DNA from: Rodentibacter haemolyticus
GTDB lineage: Bacteria; Pseudomonadota; Gammaproteobacteria; Enterobacterales; Pasteurellaceae
Reading direction: 5' to 3'
DNA: 64,000 nucleotides
Assembly: GCF_015356115.1 (NCBI RefSeq)
Contig: NZ_CP063056.1
Location: 310,001-374,000, forward strand
The notes under the pieces were generated by a model. The model saw only the letters and a list, made by a program, of their open reading frames with translations, searched no databases and was not told the origin of the DNA. The position numbers were made by a program, and so were the translations under genes. This document shows positions 42,789-51,984 of the stretch, piece by piece (position 1 is the stretch's first letter; every line of letters begins with the position of its first letter).

Positions 42789-42875
42789 TGGTGCCCGAAG
42801 CCAGACTTGAACTGGCACGCCTCGAAAGGCGAGGGATTTTAAATCCCTTGTGTCTACCGATTCCACCACTCGGGC
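42789..42875 (-). tRNA. tRNA-Leu (anticodon TAA)
   Basis: 87 bases with encoded CCA and a long variable arm (CTCG-AAAG-CGAG type), as for class II tRNAs. The anticodon arm AGGGA-TTTAAAA-TCCCT gives TAA. tRNA-Leu is the known target of ICEHin1056, but here 50 bp and tRNA-Lys separate it from the ICE. Confidence 0.95.
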
Positions 42876-42902
42876 ACATAGACTAACTTACAACGTATTA
42901 TA

Positions 42903-42976
42903 TGGAGGCGTGTCCCGGAGTCGAACCGAGCTACATGGATTTGCAATCCAGTGCATAACCGCTTTGCTAACACGCC
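42903..42976 (-). tRNA. tRNA-Cys (anticodon GCA)
   Basis: 74 bases with encoded CCA. The anticodon arm GGATTGCAAATCC gives GCA. It lies between Leu and Gly in the cluster, the same order as glyW-cysT-leuZ in Escherichia coli. Confidence 0.95.
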
Positions 42977-42980
42977 GTAT

Positions 42981-43056
<76 letters not shown>

Positions 43057-43299
43057 ATTCGCTGTTAGTGGTGCGCATTTTACGGAAATTTGAAAAGCTG
43101 TCAATCGCAGATTTAAAAAAAAATATTAACCGTTTAAAAAAACTGCACTTCGTCTAAATTATTGGCAATAAATGATGAAAAAATGAAATTTCCTTCTATT
43201 TTTAATTTCCTCTTTTATCAATTTGGGCTTTATGCCAAAATGCTTGGCATTCTTCAATAAAAAGTGCGGTCACTTTTTTCGTTATTTTTAGAGGCAATT

Positions 43300-44412
43300 A
43301 TGACAACACAACAATACGCAATCGACACCCTACTTGCTCAAGCCGGTAATCGCAGCGATGAACGTACCGGGGCGGTATCAACCCCTATTTTTCTTTCTAC
43401 GGCTTATGGTCACCGCGGTATTGGTGAAAGTACGGGATTTGATTACATCCGTACAAAAAATCCAACCCGTACCGTGTTGGAAGATACCATCGCACAATTA
43501 GAAAACGGTGATCGTGGTTTTGCCTTCTCATCAGGTATGGCGGCAATTCAGGTGTTAATGACTCTTTTCCGTTCACCGGATGAATGGATCGTTTCAAGCG
43601 ATGTATATGGTGGTACTTACCGTCTTTTGGATTTTTCTTATAAAAATAACAATAGTGTGAAACCTGTTTATGTTAATACGGCTTCAGTAACCGATATTGA
43701 AGCGGCAATCACACCAAATACGAAAGCAATCTTTATTGAAACTCCTTCCAATCCGTTAATGGAAGAATGCGATATCACAGAAATCGCTAAATTAGCCAAA
43801 AAACATCATTTGATGTTAATTGTCGATAATACTTTCTTAACTCCTGTACTTTCCCGCCCATTAGATTTAGGTGCCGATATTGTAATTCACAGCGGCACAA
43901 AATATATCGCCGGCCATAATGATGCGTTAGTCGGTTTGATTGTAGCGAAAGGTCAGGAACTTTGCGATCGCATTGCTTACATTCAAAATGGCGCGGGTGC
44001 GGTACTTTCCCCATTTGATTCTTGGCTAACCATTCGTGGTATGAAAACCCTCTCTTTACGTATGAAACGCCATCAAGAAAACGCAAAAACGATTGCCGAA
44101 TTTTTAAAAGCACAACCGCAAGTAGATTCCGTGCTTTACCCGAATAAAGGCGGAATGCTTTCTTTCCGTTTAAAAAATGAAGCCTGGATAAATACCTTCT
44201 TGAAATCTATAAAACTCATCACCTTTGCAGAAAGCCTTGGTGGCACGGAAAGTTTTATCACTTATCCGGCAACACAAACTCATATGGATATTCCGGAAGC
44301 CGAACGCGTGGCACGGGGTATCACGAATACATTACTGCGTTTCTCTGTAGGGATTGAAGATGTAGAAGACATTAAAGCAGATTTACTCCAAGCCTTTGCC
44401 AACTTAAAATAA
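43300..44412 (+). CDS. metB: Cystathionine gamma-synthase (PLP enzyme)
   Basis: 370 residues from the ATG at 43300 (GAGGCAATT upstream). It is a Cys/Met-metabolism PLP enzyme: the Schiff-base Lys is in SGTKYIAGH (Lys201), and SSGMAAI (about 78-84) binds phosphate. MetB joins an activated homoserine ester and cysteine to cystathionine for methionine synthesis in the cytoplasm. The stretch after QVDSVLYPNKGGMLSF is shorter by roughly 15-20 residues than in many relatives, which have a Pro-Gly/His loop there. The related MetC or a gamma-lyase remain possible, but the Haemophilus MetB pattern fits. A DNA uptake sequence lies just upstream. Confidence 0.88.
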   Translation: MTTQQYAIDTLLAQAGNRSDERTGAVSTPIFLSTAYGHRGIGESTGFDYIRTKNPTRTVLEDTIAQLENGDRGFAFSSGMAAIQVLMTLFRSPDEWIVSSDVYGGTYRLLDFSYKNNNSVKPVYVNTASVTDIEAAITPNTKAIFIETPSNPLMEECDITEIAKLAKKHHLMLIVDNTFLTPVLSRPLDLGADIVIHSGTKYIAGHNDALVGLIVAKGQELCDRIAYIQNGAGAVLSPFDSWLTIRGMKTLSLRMKRHQENAKTIAEFLKAQPQVDSVLYPNKGGMLSFRLKNEAWINTFLKSIKLITFAESLGGTESFITYPATQTHMDIPEAERVARGITNTLLRFSVGIEDVEDIKADLLQAFANLK

Positions 44413-44569
44413 GCCTTAGTAAATTTTGAGAGCTATACTTTACGCTTTTAGTTTTAAACAATTAAATCAATAACTGTACTTTTAAATAACTCGTGCTATT
44501 CTGACCGCACTTGTAATTTAACTAAATGCCTCTATATAAAGGCAACATTCACAAAGAAAGGAAATAAAA

Positions 44570-44893
44570 ATGAGTCAAGTATTACATACTACCGATGCAA
44601 CATTTGAAGCAGACGTATTACATTCGAATCTCCCTGTATTAGTCGATTTTTGGGCGCCATGGTGCGGCCCTTGCAAAATGGTTGGTCCACTATTAGATGA
44701 GCTTGCACCGGAATTTGACGGTAAAGCGAAAATCGTGAAAATCAACGTAGATGAAAACCAAGCTGTGGCAGCGCAATACGGCGTACGCAGCATTCCAACA
44801 TTACTTCTTATCAAAAATGGAGAAGTGGTTGGCACACAAGTAGGCGCATTACCGAAAGGTCAATTAGCGGCTTTTATTAATCAACACCTTTAA
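44570..44893 (+). CDS. trxA: Thioredoxin 1
   Basis: 107 residues, full length. The active site WCGPC lies at residues 31-35 (Cys32, Cys35), followed by the cis-Pro loop SIPTLLL (Pro near 75). It reduces protein disulphides in the cytoplasm with thioredoxin reductase. AAGAAAGGAAATAA gives a good ribosome site. A DNA uptake sequence (about 44504-44512) lies in the leader and a strong terminator follows, so it is monocistronic. Confidence 0.97.
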   Translation: MSQVLHTTDATFEADVLHSNLPVLVDFWAPWCGPCKMVGPLLDELAPEFDGKAKIVKINVDENQAVAAQYGVRSIPTLLLIKNGEVVGTQVGALPKGQLAAFINQHL

Positions 44894-44901
44894 TAGTTTA
44901 A

Positions 44902-44934
44902 AAATCCTCTCATTTATTTATGAGAGGATTTTTT
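44902..44934 (+). terminator. Terminator of trxA
   Basis: AAATCCTCTCAT (44902-44913) pairs perfectly with ATGAGAGGATTT (44920-44931), then T run. Twelve-base-pair stem. Confidence 0.9.
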
Positions 44935-44981
44935 ATTTCCCCCTTCCAGCCTCAAATATCTTCTAATTTATCCACATTTTC

Positions 44982-45029
44982 TGTGATATTACTCACAAAT
45001 TTGACAAATCCTCATTTACTTCTTATTAA
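44982..45029 (+). promoter_or_regulatory. CRP-type site and promoter of putA
   Basis: TGTGA-TATTAC-TCACA (44982-44997) matches the CRP consensus half-sites perfectly. It is followed by TTGACA (45001-45006), a 17-bp spacer, and TATTAA (45024-45029). The site centre is about 47 bp before the expected start of transcription. Catabolite control of proline breakdown would make sense. Confidence 0.7.
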
Positions 45030-45086
45030 AATAGACTTAACTTTGTTTACAAAGTTGCAACATAAGTACCAGAAAGAGGTTATCAA

Positions 45087-48000
45087 ATGTCTATTTCACT
45101 TTCCAAAACTTATCGCCCTGAACGTCAAATTATTACGGAGAACTATCGCCTTGATGAAAAAACAGCGGTTGACCGTTTGATGGCAACACTCAGTTTCACT
45201 GAAGAACAGGAAAAACGCATTACAGAGAATGCAACTAAACTTATCAATAAACTTCGTCATATCAAGCAAAAACAATACGGTGCCGATGCGTTGATGGAAG
45301 AATTTTCATTGAGTTCGGAGGAAGGGGTGGCACTAATGTGCTTGGCTGAAGCATTATTACGTATTCCTGATGCCAAAACCCGTGATGAACTTATCTATGA
45401 AAAACTACAAGACGGCAACTGGCAATCCCACCTTGGCAATTCAAAATCTTTTTTCATCAATGCCGCCAGCTATGGCTTGGTTTTTGGTAAAAAAGTGAGT
45501 GAAACCCTTAGTGAAGAACAACTTTCCGGCAGCTTAAAAAAGCTTTTTGCCCGTCTTGCCGCACCGGCAATGCGCCAAGCAATGGTAAAGTCTATGCGTA
45601 TTATGGGAAAACAATTTGTAGCAGGTGTAACAATGCAAGAAGCCTTGCAACACGTTAATCCACGCTATAAAAAAGGGTTTACTTTCTCTTTTGATATGTT
45701 AGGCGAAGCCGCAATGACTACCTCCGATGCCGATCGTTATTTCAATGATTATCTGCATGCCATTGAAGAAGTAGGCAAAAATGCTATCGGACGTACCATT
45801 TACAACAGCAACAGCGTTTCGGTAAAACTTTCTGCTATTCACCCTAAATATAGCCGGGCGAAATACGATCGCACGATGAACGAGCTTTATCCGCGCATAA
45901 AACAACTCTTCTTATTAGCGAAAAAATACAATATCAGCGTAAATATTGATGCGGAAGAAGCCAATCGCTTAGAACTTTCCCTTGATTTACTGGAAAAATT
46001 GCTTGATGAACCGGAGCTCAAAGGCTACAAAGGCATTGGTTTTGTCGTGCAATCCTATTCCAAACGCTGTCCGTATGTGTTGGATTATTTAATCAATCTT
46101 GCCCGTGAAAAACAAGGGTATTTGATGATCCGTTTGGTGAAAGGCGCATATTGGGATAGCGAAATCAAATGGGCACAAACCGATGGGCTCGAAGATTTTC
46201 CACTTTACACACGTAAGAACCATACTGATATTGCCTATATTGCTTGTGCCCAAAAACTCCTTAAGGCACAAGATGTCATTTATCCGCAATTTGCAACTCA
46301 CAATATCCTCACTATGTGCACCGTTTACGAACTAGGGCAAGGAAAAGAATTTGAGTTTCAATGCTTACACGGTATGGGGGAAAACCTTTATGACAACATT
46401 GTGGGCAAAGATAACTTTGATCGCCAAGTTCGTGTATATGCTCCTGTCGGCACGCACGAAACCTTACTCGCCTACCTTGTTCGTCGTTTACTTGAAAATG
46501 GAGCAAATTCCTCTTTCGTACATCAATTAGTGGATGAAACCATTCCTGTTTCGCAACTCGTAACGCCACCTTGGAAACTTTATGAAAAATCCCAAGGTGA
46601 ACCGAATAAATTAGTCCGTAAGCCTCTCGATATTTTTGCGGATCGCCGTAATTCCGCCGGTTTTGATTTAACCAACGAATTTGTACTTGCAAACCTTGAA
46701 CAAGCCTTAAATGAAGCGAAAATCACCAATGCAGAATCCTTAACGGCACTTGATAATTTGGCACAACACGCTGCACATAAGGTAAAAAATCCTGCAAAAT
46801 TAACCGAGATAATTGGTGAAGTGCGTTTCTTGGATATAACGCAAGCAGAAACCGTTTTCAATGCAGCGAACAACCGGGGTTGGAATGAACAAAGTGCGGT
46901 CGAAAAAGCCGATGTTTTACGCAAAGCGGCAGATCTCTATGAAGAACATCACGGTTTATTAATGAAATTGGCGATTATTGAAGCCGGAAAGACTTTGCCA
47001 AATGCCATTGCAGAGCTGCGTGAAGCGGTCGATTTTCTCCGCTATTATGCCAATCAACTCGAACAATTAAGTTCTAATAATCAACTTGGTGAAGCCAGAG
47101 GTAAAGTGCTTTGTATCTCTCCTTGGAACTTCCCTCTCGCCATTTTCACAGGGCAAATTGCCGCCTCTCTGGCTGCGGGTAATTCGGTGATCGCAAAACC
47201 GGCGGAACAAACGTCACTGATAGCTTATGCCGCCGTGAAATTACTTCATCAAGCAGGCGTGCCGATAGAAACCTTACAATTAGTGTTAGGTGCAGGCGAT
47301 CTCGGTGCGACACTAGTACAGCAAGCCTTTGACGGTGTCGTGTTCACCGGTTCAACTGAAGTGGCAAAACTTATCGAAAAACGCTTAGCGACAGCAGACA
47401 ATGACCCTATTCTCATTGCAGAAACAGGCGGTCAAAACGTCTTGGTAGTGGACACTTCCGCCTTACCTGAACAAGTAGCGGCGGATGTTTTAAGTTCCGC
47501 TTTTGATTCCGCAGGTCAACGCTGCTCCGCCCTTCGTATTTTATTGCTGCAAGAAGAAGTCGCGGATCAATATTACAAAATGCTCAGTGAAGCGATGAAA
47601 GAATTAAGCCTTGGCGATCCTCGTTTACTCGAAACCGATATCGGTCCGGTGATTGATGATGAAGCGAAGCAAAACTTACTTAACCACCAAGCCAATATGC
47701 GTAAAATAGCACATGCTTATACCGAATTATCCGTACCGGAGGGCGGTCATTTTATTGCACCATCTATCTACTTATTAGATAACTTGGATCAAATTAAACG
47801 TGAGGTTTTCGGCCCGATTTTACACATCATCCGTTATCGCAAAGATGATTTAGTGAAAGTGCTTGAAAGCGTAAACGAAAAAGGTTATGCCCTAACTGGT
47901 GGTTGCCACAGCCGCATTCGCAAACAAATGGACTTGGTAGAAAAACACCTCAACTGCGGTAACTTCTATATCAATCGTAATATCGTAGGTGCCGTTGTTG

Positions 48001-48539
48001 GTGTACAGCCTTTCGGCGGGCACGGTTTATCCGGCACAGGGCCTAAAGCCGGCGGTGAGTTCTACCTCCAACGCTTAACCCGCACAGCGCGCTATTATAG
48101 TCAATTCGGTGACGAACACACCTTAGGGAACACGAAACCGGTGCTAGAGAGTATCACCGGTGAACACAACAGTTTGGCGTATCTGCCGTGCGAAGTCGCA
48201 ATCTTAAACGGCGATTTAGAAAGCGCACAACAAGTGGCGGATAAATTACTTAACGCGGGCTTTACCCTGTTAGTTGAACCGAAGCACCCGCTTGCGAAAG
48301 CCAACAAAGTAGGGATTCGTGTAGATACCCAATTAGGTCATTGCCAAAAAGGTGTCTATTTGACTGCACTTGAGTCAGCTCAACGCCAATGGCTTGCGGA
48401 AAACAGCAAAGCGATTTTCAAATGTTTCGATTGGCAAACGACACAAGATTTACTGCCGTTATATGATGAATTCTCTCGCAGCTATAACACCACTGCCGCA
48501 GGTGGTAATACATCATTGATGGCGGCGGAAGAACATTAG
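45087..48539 (+). CDS. putA: Bifunctional proline dehydrogenase / delta-1-pyrroline-5-carboxylate dehydrogenase
   Basis: 1150 residues. The proline dehydrogenase barrel is visible (KLSAIHPKYSRA; RLVKGAYWDSEIKWAQ near 350), which uses FAD. The aldehyde dehydrogenase half has the catalytic Cys in GQRCSAL (about 813) and Glu in ETGGQN (about 778). Together they convert proline to glutamate. The E. coli enzyme has about 1320 residues with an N-terminal ribbon-helix-helix repressor domain; this one lacks that domain, so it cannot act as its own repressor. A CRP-type site and good promoter lie upstream. It forms a proline-use locus with putP. Confidence 0.96.
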   Translation: MSISLSKTYRPERQIITENYRLDEKTAVDRLMATLSFTEEQEKRITENATKLINKLRHIKQKQYGADALMEEFSLSSEEGVALMCLAEALLRIPDAKTRDELIYEKLQDGNWQSHLGNSKSFFINAASYGLVFGKKVSETLSEEQLSGSLKKLFARLAAPAMRQAMVKSMRIMGKQFVAGVTMQEALQHVNPRYKKGFTFSFDMLGEAAMTTSDADRYFNDYLHAIEEVGKNAIGRTIYNSNSVSVKLSAIHPKYSRAKYDRTMNELYPRIKQLFLLAKKYNISVNIDAEEANRLELSLDLLEKLLDEPELKGYKGIGFVVQSYSKRCPYVLDYLINLAREKQGYLMIRLVKGAYWDSEIKWAQTDGLEDFPLYTRKNHTDIAYIACAQKLLKAQDVIYPQFATHNILTMCTVYELGQGKEFEFQCLHGMGENLYDNIVGKDNFDRQVRVYAPVGTHETLLAYLVRRLLENGANSSFVHQLVDETIPVSQLVTPPWKLYEKSQGEPNKLVRKPLDIFADRRNSAGFDLTNEFVLANLEQALNEAKITNAESLTALDNLAQHAAHKVKNPAKLTEIIGEVRFLDITQAETVFNAANNRGWNEQSAVEKADVLRKAADLYEEHHGLLMKLAIIEAGKTLPNAIAELREAVDFLRYYANQLEQLSSNNQLGEARGKVLCISPWNFPLAIFTGQIAASLAAGNSVIAKPAEQTSLIAYAAVKLLHQAGVPIETLQLVLGAGDLGATLVQQAFDGVVFTGSTEVAKLIEKRLATADNDPILIAETGGQNVLVVDTSALPEQVAADVLSSAFDSAGQRCSALRILLLQEEVADQYYKMLSEAMKELSLGDPRLLETDIGPVIDDEAKQNLLNHQANMRKIAHAYTELSVPEGGHFIAPSIYLLDNLDQIKREVFGPILHIIRYRKDDLVKVLESVNEKGYALTGGCHSRIRKQMDLVEKHLNCGNFYINRNIVGAVVGVQPFGGHGLSGTGPKAGGEFYLQRLTRTARYYSQFGDEHTLGNTKPVLESITGEHNSLAYLPCEVAILNGDLESAQQVADKLLNAGFTLLVEPKHPLAKANKVGIRVDTQLGHCQKGVYLTALESAQRQWLAENSKAIFKCFDWQTTQDLLPLYDEFSRSYNTTAAGGNTSLMAAEEH

Positions 48540-48775
48540 TGTTGTAATTCTTTCTCTTTATTTAAGGAGGAAAAGTGCGGTCATTTTCCCGATAGTTTTC
48601 AGTGATAGCGTAATGACCCTAAAAAAGTTATGTTATTTCTGCTATGTGTGCTTTCCACATAAACTATCAATAATTTTTGCAACTTTATTGCATTTTCTCC
48701 TGCCACTTTGCGCCCCCCCTCCGCAAATGGAGGGGATAAAAAACATAAAAACACTTCAACAATAGGAGTAAAACC
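48540..48775 (+). other. putA-putP intergenic region
   Basis: It holds a perfect DNA uptake sequence (about 48572) and a C-rich/G-rich hairpin (CCCCTCC and GGAGGGG, about 48715-48736) with an A-rich tail. The hairpin lacks a T run, so it is either a weak terminator or a leader structure of putP. No gene is visible. Confidence 0.5.
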
Positions 48776-50272
48776 ATGCAAATTTACATCACATTCGGTT
48801 TGTATTTATTCATCATTTTGGGGATAGGATTATATGCCTACCGTTCAACCCAAAACTTTGACGACTATATTTTAGGCGGTCGAAAAATGGGAAGTTTTGT
48901 CACCGCAATGTCTGCCGGAGCTTCGGATATGTCCGGTTGGCTTTTAATGGGTTTACCTGGGGCGATTTTTCTTTCGGGTTTGTCTGAAGCCTGGATTGCC
49001 GTGGGACTAACCATCGGTGCCTTTATGAATTACAAAATCGTGGCAGGTCGCTTACGTATTTTTACCGAAAAATACAGCAATGCGCTCACATTGCCTGAAT
49101 TTTTTGCTCAGCGTTTTCCACGTCAGAAAAAAGCGTTAAAAATTATTTCCTCCTCTATTATTTTATTCTTTTTCACTATTTACTGCGCATCAGGTGTTGT
49201 TGCAGGTGCTAAATTGTTCCAAAGTTTATTAGGTTTAGATTACTACACCGCCCTTTGGCTCGGTGCGATTGCTACCATCACCTATACCTTTATCGGCGGT
49301 TATTTAGCGGTTTCGTGGAGTGATACCATTCAGGCATCATTAATGATTTTTGCTTTGCTTCTTGCCCCCATTATGGCGTTAGTGAATATCGGCTGGAATG
49401 AAATTAATACGGCTTTAGCGGCAAAATCAGCGGTAACCAATATTCCATATAGCAACTGGTTGCATAATGTATCCGGTATCGGCGTGATCTCCGCCCTCGC
49501 TTGGGGATTGGGTTATTTTGGGCAACCGCACATTTTGGCTCGTTTTATGGCGGCGGATTCAGTACAGTCGCTCAATAAAGCCCGCACAATCGGCATTACT
49601 TGGATGCTACTCTGCTTAGGCGGCGCAGTATCTGTCGGCTACTTCGGATTAGCCTATTTCACCCACAAAAATATTCCGCTTGATAATGCAGAATCCATCT
49701 TTATTGAACTCTCTAAAGTGATGTTTAATCCTTGGATTGTCGGTATCATATTATCTGCTATTTTAGCGGCGGTGATGAGTACGCTATCAGCACAATTATT
49801 AATGTGTTCGGCAGCAATTACCGAAGATTTTTACAAAGGTTTTTTCCGCAAAAATGCCTCAAGCCAAGAATTAGTCTGGATTGGACGTTTAATGGTGTTA
49901 TTGATTGCCGTCATTGCTATTGTCATCGCACAAGATCCAAATTCTAAAGTGATGGGATTGGTATCCTATGCCTGGGCTGGTTTTGGTGCGGCATTCGGCC
50001 CTGTCGTCATTCTCTCTCTCTTTAATCGCAACATCAGCTCCAAAGCAGCATTGTGGGGAATGTTATCAGGTGCGGTAACCGTTGTCGCTTGGAGCCCGTT
50101 AATGAAATACCTAGGTTGGGAAGATTTATCTCACCTTTATGAAATCATTCCGGGTTTCTTAGTTTGCTCATTCATCACGATAACCTCATCAATATTCGCC
50201 CAAGTTCATCCGACAGTAGCGGAACAATTTGATGAAGCACTAACCGAATTTGAGGACAGAAATAAAGGCTAA
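48776..50272 (+). CDS. putP: Sodium/proline symporter
   Basis: 498 residues with about 13 membrane helices, the size and pattern of PutP (SSS family). The start LYAYRSTQNFDDYILGGRKMGSFVTAMSAGASDMSGWLLMGLPG block is typical and includes the sodium/proline-binding residues of helix II. The ATG has TAGGAGT upstream. It imports proline with sodium for the PutA pathway. It lies downstream of putA with 236 bp between them. Confidence 0.96.
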   Translation: MQIYITFGLYLFIILGIGLYAYRSTQNFDDYILGGRKMGSFVTAMSAGASDMSGWLLMGLPGAIFLSGLSEAWIAVGLTIGAFMNYKIVAGRLRIFTEKYSNALTLPEFFAQRFPRQKKALKIISSSIILFFFTIYCASGVVAGAKLFQSLLGLDYYTALWLGAIATITYTFIGGYLAVSWSDTIQASLMIFALLLAPIMALVNIGWNEINTALAAKSAVTNIPYSNWLHNVSGIGVISALAWGLGYFGQPHILARFMAADSVQSLNKARTIGITWMLLCLGGAVSVGYFGLAYFTHKNIPLDNAESIFIELSKVMFNPWIVGIILSAILAAVMSTLSAQLLMCSAAITEDFYKGFFRKNASSQELVWIGRLMVLLIAVIAIVIAQDPNSKVMGLVSYAWAGFGAAFGPVVILSLFNRNISSKAALWGMLSGAVTVVAWSPLMKYLGWEDLSHLYEIIPGFLVCSFITITSSIFAQVHPTVAEQFDEALTEFEDRNKG

Positions 50273-50283
50273 CTTACAGCGAT

Positions 50284-50316
50284 AAAAAAGTGTGGTGAAA
50301 TTTACCGCACTTTTTT
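50284..50316 (+). terminator. Terminator of putP built from an inverted DNA uptake sequence pair
   Basis: AAAAAAGTGTGGT (50284-50296) and ACCGCACTTTTTT (50304-50316) pair with one G-T type mismatch. One arm is a perfect uptake core, the other has one change. Paired uptake sequences used as terminators are common in Haemophilus. Confidence 0.85.
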
Positions 50317-50332
50317 CTTTACTTGCTTTTCC

Positions 50333-51346
50333 TTAACGCTCAATCGGTTTTCGATTTTCTTCCGTTTCCGGCTCTAAATCGAGTTTTGCCATAAGAATTT
50401 GATCGCCGTCTTCTTCAGGATTTCCCGTAACGAGCAATTTATCGCCATAAAAAATCGAATTAGCACCTGCCATAAAGCACATCGCCTGCATTTCTTCCGT
50501 CATACCTTGACGACCGGCGGATAACCGCACATAACTTTGAGGCATTGTGATGCGAGCCACCGCAATGGTTCGAACAAATTCCGTCCAATCCAATTCTACC
50601 GCTTCGGCAAGCGGTGTGCCTTCAATTTTCACTAACTGATTGATTGGCACGGATTCCGGTTGCGGATCTAAATTTGCAAGACTTGCAATTAAACCTGCTC
50701 GTTCTTTGCGAGTTTCATTCATTCCCACAATCCCGCCACAACAAACTTTTAAACCGGCTTTACGTACTTTACCTAAAGTGCTTAAACGATCATCAAAACG
50801 GCGCGTGCCGATAACTTTGTGATAATGTTCCGGTGCGGTATCAAGGTTATGATTATAGTAATCCAACCCCGCTTCTTTTAATTCTTCCGCCATACCGTCT
50901 TGCAATAATCCAAAAGTACCGCAAGTTTCTAAACCAAGCTCTTTCACTGCTTTAATAATTTCTGTAACTTCTGTCATATCTTTTGGTTTCGGTCCTCGCC
51001 ATGCCGCCCCCATACAAAAACGCCCCGCCCCGCGAGATTTTGCAATTCTGGCTTTCTCAACGATTTCATCAACATTCAGTAATTGCTGATTTTGCACACC
51101 GGTTTGATACCGCGCCGATTGCGGACAATAACCGCAATCTTCCGGACATCCGCCGGTTTTAATAGACATAAGTGTCGAAAGCTGAATCGCTTGCGGATTA
51201 AAATTTTCTCGATGTACTTGAGCGGCTCGGTAAACCAATTCCAAAAAGGGAGTTTCAAATAATGCTTCAACTTTGCAAACGGACCAATACTCAACGCAAG
51301 GATGTGGTGTAATGCTATTTAATTGAACGGTTTGTTTGGTTGTCAT
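50333..51346 (-). CDS. bioB: Biotin synthase
   Basis: 337 residues. The radical-SAM cluster motif CPEDCGYC (Cys67, Cys71, Cys74) is intact; the later Cys (about 111, 142, 202) and Arg that hold the second Fe-S cluster lie in FCMGAAW, ETCGTFG and KVCCGG. The enzyme inserts sulphur into dethiobiotin. It is 8 bp after thiQ, the order known in H. influenzae, so it may be transcribed with the thiamine transporter. Confidence 0.97.
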   Translation of the reverse strand: MTTKQTVQLNSITPHPCVEYWSVCKVEALFETPFLELVYRAAQVHRENFNPQAIQLSTLMSIKTGGCPEDCGYCPQSARYQTGVQNQQLLNVDEIVEKARIAKSRGAGRFCMGAAWRGPKPKDMTEVTEIIKAVKELGLETCGTFGLLQDGMAEELKEAGLDYYNHNLDTAPEHYHKVIGTRRFDDRLSTLGKVRKAGLKVCCGGIVGMNETRKERAGLIASLANLDPQPESVPINQLVKIEGTPLAEAVELDWTEFVRTIAVARITMPQSYVRLSAGRQGMTEEMQAMCFMAGANSIFYGDKLLVTGNPEEDGDQILMAKLDLEPETEENRKPIER

Positions 51347-51354
51347 ACTTTTTC

Positions 51355-51984
51355 CTATAAATTTTGTCCTTGGTGAATATGAATGATGCGATCAATATAC
51401 CCCTCCAATTCCTGTGGCTGATGCGTAACAAGCAGCAAGGTTAGCATTTTTTCACTGCATAAGCGATCTATTAAATGCAGCATATCCCCCCGTAATTGCG
51501 GATCAAGCGCAGAAAAGGGTTCGTCTAATAATAAAATCGGCTTATCACGTAACAAACAACGTGCCAAAGCAACCCGCTGTTTTTGCCCGCCTGAAAGAGC
51601 GGTCGGTTTTCGCATTAAAAAATCTTGTAAATTGACCGCACTTGCCGCTTGTTCTATACGTATTTTTTCTTCAGAAGAAAGCGATAAATTCGGTTTCAAA
51701 CCCAAGGCTATATTTTCTGCCACGGTTAAATGAGTAAATAAATTATTTTCTTGAAATAGCATAGAAACAGGGCGCTGATAAGGTGCGGCATTCGTGTGAT
51801 TTTCACCATTTAACCAAATCTCTCCGCTATTTACACTGTCAAAACCGGCAATCAAGTTCAACAAAGTGCTTTTCCCGGCGCCACTTTCACCGATAATCGC
51901 GACTTTTTCTTGTGCTCGAATATGTAAATCAAATGCCATCAGCATTGATTTATAATTAAATCTAACCTTTTTCAGTTTAATCAT
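51355..51984 (-). CDS. thiQ: Thiamine/TPP ABC transporter ATP-binding protein
   Basis: 209 residues. Walker A GESGAGKS (residues 32-39), Q-loop FQENN, signature LSGGQKQR (about 126) and Walker B ILLLDEPFSALD (about 148) are complete. It energises uptake through ThiP. It overlaps thiP by 8 bp and belongs to the riboswitch-controlled thiB-thiP-thiQ operon. Confidence 0.94.
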   Translation of the reverse strand: MIKLKKVRFNYKSMLMAFDLHIRAQEKVAIIGESGAGKSTLLNLIAGFDSVNSGEIWLNGENHTNAAPYQRPVSMLFQENNLFTHLTVAENIALGLKPNLSLSSEEKIRIEQAASAVNLQDFLMRKPTALSGGQKQRVALARCLLRDKPILLLDEPFSALDPQLRGDMLHLIDRLCSEKMLTLLLVTHQPQELEGYIDRIIHIHQGQNL

